From the NCBI GenBank assembly GCA_003833135.1, contig QZLH01000315.1, positions 25,648 to 80,630 on the forward strand: 54,983 bases of DNA, read 5' to 3'. The notes beneath the pieces are model-generated. The model did not search any database, had not been told where the DNA came from, and saw only the letters and a program-made list of their open reading frames with translations. Below, piece after piece: positions 50,120 to 54,983 of the stretch. Both the position numbers and the translations under genes were made by a program. Position 1 is the stretch's first letter, and every line of letters begins with the position of its first letter. This stretch comes from Oehlia diaphana. Lineage: Eukaryota; Glomeromycota; Glomeromycetes; Glomerales; Glomeraceae.

Positions 50120-50880
50120 TAAGACATATAGTATTAATGAATTATTTCCTATTTCCTAACAATCAAAGAGAACATTAAAAGCGACATTTAATTAATTTAA
50201 TTTATATAAAGAACAAAAATACGAAGAGATTTTTTTCATGCTTTTAATATTGTAAATATGCAGAAAGAATATTTCTTAATAAACTAACATATTTCATGGC
50301 GTAATAAATAAAAATTAAGCAGAGAAATATTAGAATTTGTGGAAATATAAATTTTAATTTAATTTAAAATATTAAAATTTTAAAATTTTGAACGAGATTT
50401 TGGTTCATATGTAGGAATTTCATCATTTCATGCATAAATTTGTGGGTTTAATCTAAACAATGTTAGAAAATAAAAAAAATTAGCTAAAAAATTAGACTTT
50501 TTAAATCAAAACTAAAAATTCCAATCGAAATTTATTATTCTTTTTTTCTCTTTAAAATAATGAGCTGTAATTTGTATTTTCTGGCGTCGTCTAAATATAA
50601 TACTACTTTACCTATTATTTATCAAAATTAGGATATTTTTTAGCTCCTTTGATGAAAGATTATTTATTTCTGAATATTTCAAATTCTTTTCTCTATACAT
50701 AGCTAAATTAAGGAATATTCATTCATTATTTATCTGCTTTATCTGCTTTAATTTAGCTAATACCTTAGTGTCACCGATTTTAAGCCACACCGCCCACATG
50801 ACCGCAGTAGATACTGAACGCTTCTAATATATAAAGAATCACTTTTCACATTTTTTAAAAAAAAGATTCATTTCAATATT
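50120..50880. other. Intergenic 5' flank of the membrane-protein genes
   Basis: AT-rich with no gene. Just upstream of the first membrane gene lies a less AT-rich patch (50768-50825, gccacaccgcccac) that could hold promoter elements; I cannot name one. Confidence 0.4.
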
Positions 50881-50906
50881 CTGTAACTCTTTAAATACCG
50901 TAAAAA

Positions 50907-52076
50907 ATGAGTGCCGCAATAGTTTTTGCTATAATAATATTAGCAATTATCAATATTATTTTTATATTGGATATAATTGGATGTATTTTTATTTTCTTTC
51001 GCGTTAGCAAAATTTATGCTCTCTTAAATGAAAAGCGAATGTCTCCAGGGATTAAATTCCCTTTTTATTTAGCTATCACTTGTAAGTTATTAAATAAGTC
51101 GGTTACATTTTTTCTTTTAAATTAGTTTTATTTATTTTCTTGTTTTATAATAATATGAAATTAGATTATTTGCTTGCAATTTTAAAAATTATAATGGTAA
51201 TTATTTTTAATTATACGTTTAATAGTCATTTTTATTCTTACTTAAATATCAAAAATTGATACATACAGTATTTATATTTTTTTAATTAGATAAATACCAG
51301 TATTTTTGGCTATCGCATACTTTACATAAATAAGATTGTTGAAAGTATTTTACTCGTGAATATGTTTATTTGTATAATATTTACATTACAAGCGTGGATA
51401 ATACTAAAAAATAATTATGAAACCACTTATACTAATTGGGGGAAAAAAAATTATAAACTTTGGCTTATTATAATAATAATTATAATTATTATTATTATAA
51501 ATTGTTTTATTATCAACTATAAATCCATCTATTCCATCCTTTATTTTATGTATCCAATTTTCCTTTTTGTTAGTATTTGTTTTTTATTAATAGTTCATTT
51601 TGAGTTGGATAAATTGGATCAATCGGGTAATTATAATTTTAGTATAACTGAATTGAAGAAGCTTAAATCTTATATTTCTTTATTTATTATTTTATGGGTA
51701 AGTTTTTTTTTTAAGAAAATTTTATGATTTTGAGCAAGAAATAAATAATTAATTAATTTTATAGGCGTTGATAATTACATTTCACTTGTTGGGATTTCAC
51801 AAATACAAGGCTTTTGACATATGTAAGTTACATGTAAATGAATGGTTTTATCAAATGAATTATAAATTCATTATTAACTTTCTTATATTAGCATACGCAA
51901 TTGTAGGAATTTGTCACGTCATTTTCTTTATTGCAACAGAAGGATTTTCCTTTAAACCAGACTCAATCGTACAACAACAACAAGAATCGCAGCAAATAAA
52001 TGATCCCGAGACCGGTATAATATCATCTGTTGAGAATAGACAAGAACGTCCTCCTGCTGAAACTGTTTCTAAATAA
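50907..52076 (+). CDS. Multi-span membrane protein, tandem copy 1
   Basis: CDS join(50907..51081, 51165..51196, 51290..51697, 51765..52076), 927 bases, 308 residues. Start is the ATG in taccgtaaaaaatg, a context shared with copy 2. The 32-base second exon is required: without it the third exon meets a stop, with it the frame is open. Six or seven hydrophobic helices: TM1 in exon 1 (IIILAIINIIFILDIIGCIF), then segments around NMFICIIFTLQAW, a poly-isoleucine helix, YFMYPIFLFVSICFLLIV, SLFIILWALIITFHLL and FLILAYAIVGICHVIFF. The tail is hydrophilic and Gln-rich (VQQQQESQQ). No family is recognised; a receptor-like seven-helix topology is possible but no signature is seen. It is the only intact member of three tandem copies. 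Confidence 0.8.
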
Positions 52077-52477
52077 TGATTGGTATTTGAACGAGATATG
52101 GAGATATTTTATCAGTGATATACTGCATGTGTAAATATACAGTGTTATGGTTATCATATAAATATAATCGTCCACGTTACTAAATATGGTCGCTTGAACT
52201 TCAAAATAAAAAAAAACTTAGTAATTTTTCAGATCCTTTAATTTTGAGAATTTCAACTTGTACTTGCATGACAATGTGTACATTATAAATGACATCAGAC
52301 CAGTAAACAATTTTATCGTGCAACTTATGATGAAATGTTCTAAAGATCTACAACACGTGCCGCTGACGATAATTGGGCGTCACCTAAACTAATTTCGGTT
52401 TCGGCGAATTTCGCTAACATAAAAGATTTTTTTTTTCATTTTTAGATTCATCCAAATTTTCTTTGAATACCGTAAAA

Positions 52478-53750
52478 ATGCATATTGTGATTGCTATACT
52501 AATATTACTATCTATAAATCTTTTATATTTATTGGATATAATTGGATGTATTTTTATTTTCCTTCGTGTTGGTAAAATTTATGGACATTCAAATGAAAAA
52601 CGAATGTCTCTTAGAATCAAATTTCCTTTCTACTTAGCTGTCACTTGTAAGTTATGAATAAGTTGATTTTGCTTTTAATATAAATTTATTTTATTTATTT
52701 TCCTGTTTTTTTTTAATAACGTGAAACTAGATTATTTGCTTGCAATTTTGAACATTTGTTCGGTAATCAATTTTAATTATTGCGGTACATTATCATTTTT
52801 TTTGTCCTTGCTCAAGAACATATACTATAATTATATATATTTTTTAATTAGATCAATATCATCGCCTTGTGTACGCATAATTCGTGTACTGTCGAAACAT
52901 TTATAATAGACAACATTGCTGAGATTATTTTGACCATAAATTTATTTCTTGGTACAATACTTACATTACAAACGTGGAAAATCTTAAAAAATAATTATAA
53001 ATTAACATATAGTTTGGGAAAAAAAAATTATATATTTTGGCTCATTATAATTATTACTATAATTATTAGTATTACATTATCATTTATTGATTTTTTAATC
53101 AGACGTATCTTTTTCATCAGTTTATTCGCTTTTATGATATATCCGATTTTCCTTATCATTAATTTTTGTTTTTTGTTAAAAATTCATTTGAAGTTGAATA
53201 AATTGGATCAATTGGTTAATTATAATTTCAGTATATCTGAATTAAAGAAGCTTAGATCTTATATTCTATTATTCATTTATCAATGGGTAAGCATGAAAAT
53301 TTTTTTATTTTTTTAAATGTGATAATAAAATTTTGTATTAATCTTTTATATATTTATAGATAATAATAAATATAGTAATTGTATATAACTTATACTTAAA
53401 AGTGAGATTTTATATTTTTTTTTTTTCTTTTTTTTTTAAAAAAAAAAAAGATAACAAAAAACTAACTAATTGAATTAATAAATTTAAAAAAATAGCTTTT
53501 ATTCTACAAATATTGGATTTTTGATTTAAGTAAGTTATACATTCATTAATTATTGTTTTATCTAATGAATTATTTAGATTTATTAAACAAATTGTTTTTA
53601 CTTACTTTTAAGCATACGCAATGGGAGGTATTCTTCACTTCATTTTATTTATTAATAATGAAGGATTTTTCTTTGATCCGGATTCAGTCGTACAACAACA
53701 AGATATACACTTATCTGTTGAGAGTAGATAAGAACATTCTATTACTGTAA
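52478..53750 (+). CDS. Multi-span membrane protein, tandem copy 2, 3' damaged
   Basis: Exons 52478-52646, 52731-52762 (32 bases) and 52852-53286 match copy 1 in position, phase and sequence (for example LLDIIGCIFIFLRV, FPFYLAV, NYNFSISELKKL). Splice sites are intact, giving 212 open codons. The counterpart of exon 4 is disturbed: a T/A-rich insertion (53410-53450) and stops interrupt the region, although its end (AYAMGGILHFILF, then DPDSVVQQQ, to the stop at 53750) is still recognisable. Either an altered splice pattern rescues a shorter protein, or this copy is a recent pseudogene. Open frame upstream of the ATG was not used because copy 1 aligns the start at 52478. Confidence 0.6.
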
Positions 53751-53779
53751 CTGTTTTTCTGAATAGTAAACGTTTGAAC

Positions 53780-54060
53780 GATAGAAATATTTTATCGTGA
53801 TATACCGTATATAAATTTCTTTATAAATTCTTTCGTTCGGTGTATATAATTAATTTTATAATTACAATAAAGAACTTTAATGTGCATGGTTATGACATAC
53901 AATAAAACATATTACATCAGATCAGTAAACAATAATGTTCTAATGAACTGAACTAATTAAGAATTATCTAGTGATCTACAACACGCGTCGCTGACGACAA
54001 TTTGGCGTCACATAATTGACAGATTGACACTAAACTAATTTTGGTTTCTGCGTCTAAAAT
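53780..54060. promoter_or_regulatory. Duplicated intergenic block before copies 2 and 3
   Basis: gatctacaacacgcgtcgctgacg...ggcgtcaca and ctaaactaattttggtttc (53972-54048) match 52347-52402 upstream of copy 2. The block is more conserved than the 3' half of the genes and less AT-rich than its surroundings. It may hold the promoter of this family, or simply mark the duplicated unit. Confidence 0.45.
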
Positions 54061-54091
54061 TTCACATTAATAAAAATTCTATTACCGTGAA

Positions 54092-54830
54092 ATGAATGTC
54101 GTCATTACTATACTATTTATAAATATTATTTTTCATTCGCGTTAGTAAAATTAGCAAAATTTATGCGCATTTAAATGAAAAGCGATTGTCTCTCGGAATC
54201 AAATTTCCTTTCTATTTGGCTATCACTTGTAAGTTGTATCGTTTTTTTTATAATTTTGTTTTATTTTTCTGTTTTATGGTAAAGCGAAATTAGATTATTT
54301 ACTTGAATTTTGAAAATTATAATGATAATTATTTTTAATTATACGTTAGTCATGTTTGTTCTTGCTTAATATCAATAATTGATACATATTTATATTTTTT
54401 AATTAAACAAGTACCAAGATCTTTCATAATAATCCATTTATTATAAGAATAATTATTGAAATTTTTTTAATGTTGAATTTATTTTATTGGTACAATACTT
54501 TCGATACAAACGTTACTATTATTTTATCGCTCGTGGATTTTTTCATCAGTTTTAATAAATATTCTATTTTGTGATACATCCATTTTCGTTTTTGTTAGCC
54601 TTTGTTTTTGTTAAAAGCTGAATAAATTGAATTAATTGAGTAACTATAATTTTAACATATCTGAATTGAAGAAGCTCAGATCTTATATGGGTAAACTTTT
54701 TTAAATTTTATGATTCCAATTTCCAAGTGTGATAATAGAATTTTTTAATTAGGACATCATTGTTATACAAAATTATATATGTAAGTTGGTTACATGTATA
54801 TTAATATTAATTTACTAAATGAATTACTAT
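54092..54830 (+). pseudogene. Multi-span membrane protein, tandem copy 3, dead
   Basis: ATG at 54092 in attaccgtgaaatg corresponds to the starts of copies 1 and 2, but part of the first membrane helix is deleted and a TAG follows (FHSRstop). The block HLNEKRLSLGIKFPFYLAIT then gtaagtt is still clear. Traces of exon 2 (attagattatttacttg, about 54289), exon 3 (ISELKKLRSY, about 54657-54690) and exon 4 (tatgtaagttggttacatg, 54778-54796) follow in order, with large deletions. Confidence 0.8.
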
Positions 54831-54849
54831 TTTACTCCCTATAAGAAAT

Positions 54850-54983
54850 ATGTATACGGAAAGGATACGTTTTGTATACATTTTATGTACGTTTCTATAG
54901 ATTCCGTATACAAATTCCGTATATTTAATAAGCAATTCATTTTTGAACATTTTTTAAAAAAACTAATGTATACGAAATGTATA
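54850..54983. repeat. GTATACG-word cluster at window end
   Basis: At least five copies of gtatacg / cgtatac / gtatac within about 130 bases (54851, 54881, 54906, 54970 and variants). The word is self-complementary, so the patch is rich in small palindromes. It continues past the window edge. Confidence 0.55.

Overview
The window looks like nuclear DNA of a filamentous fungus, most likely an arbuscular mycorrhizal (Glomeromycotina, Rhizophagus-type) genome in draft assembly. The sequence shows very AT-rich DNA, GT-AG introns mostly of 50-200 bases, long homopolymers, many decayed transposons, one 968-base N gap and one single-N join. Protein families expanded in these fungi are present: F-box/LRR proteins, kinases with a WTSEN-type N-terminal block, crinkler-like (CRN) P-loop NTPases, and MULE and hAT remnants. 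The assignment is inference from family content; there is no marker gene.

Layout. 1-4750: no convincing gene, one 11-bp minisatellite. 4753-7415 (+) and 14208-15720 (-): two inverted paralogues of a P-loop NTPase with tiny phase-1 exons; the first carries three frameshifts and a stop, the second is open but short. Between them lie a tandem array of about 14 minus-strand micro-exon/intron-like units (8227-9762) and a transposon graveyard (MULE C-terminus, hAT, another transposase-like fragment). 16101-28900 is repeat territory: several inverted-repeat elements, the N gap, a LINE 3' fragment, and a 1.35-kb duplication joined at the single N.

29129-45070 is the gene-dense core: an F-box/LRR gene (+), two related kinase-like genes (-) with non-canonical HKN catalytic loops, a 12-exon GRIP-domain golgin (+) with a probable GC-AG intron, and, convergent to it, a 5-exon gene (-) for a 1249-residue coiled-coil protein of unknown function with six tryptophan-centred motifs.

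45071-50900 is mostly non-coding, with a decayed crinkler header domain on the minus strand and small repeats. 50907 to the end holds three tandem copies of a multi-membrane-span gene in progressive decay: copy 1 intact (308 aa), copy 2 damaged at its 3' end, copy 3 a pseudogene.

Exon structures were built by hand from splice motifs and frame continuity. For the F-box gene, both kinase genes, the golgin, the coiled-coil gene, membrane gene 1 and the second NTPase, the exon lengths add up exactly to an open frame. No tRNA, rRNA or CRISPR was seen.
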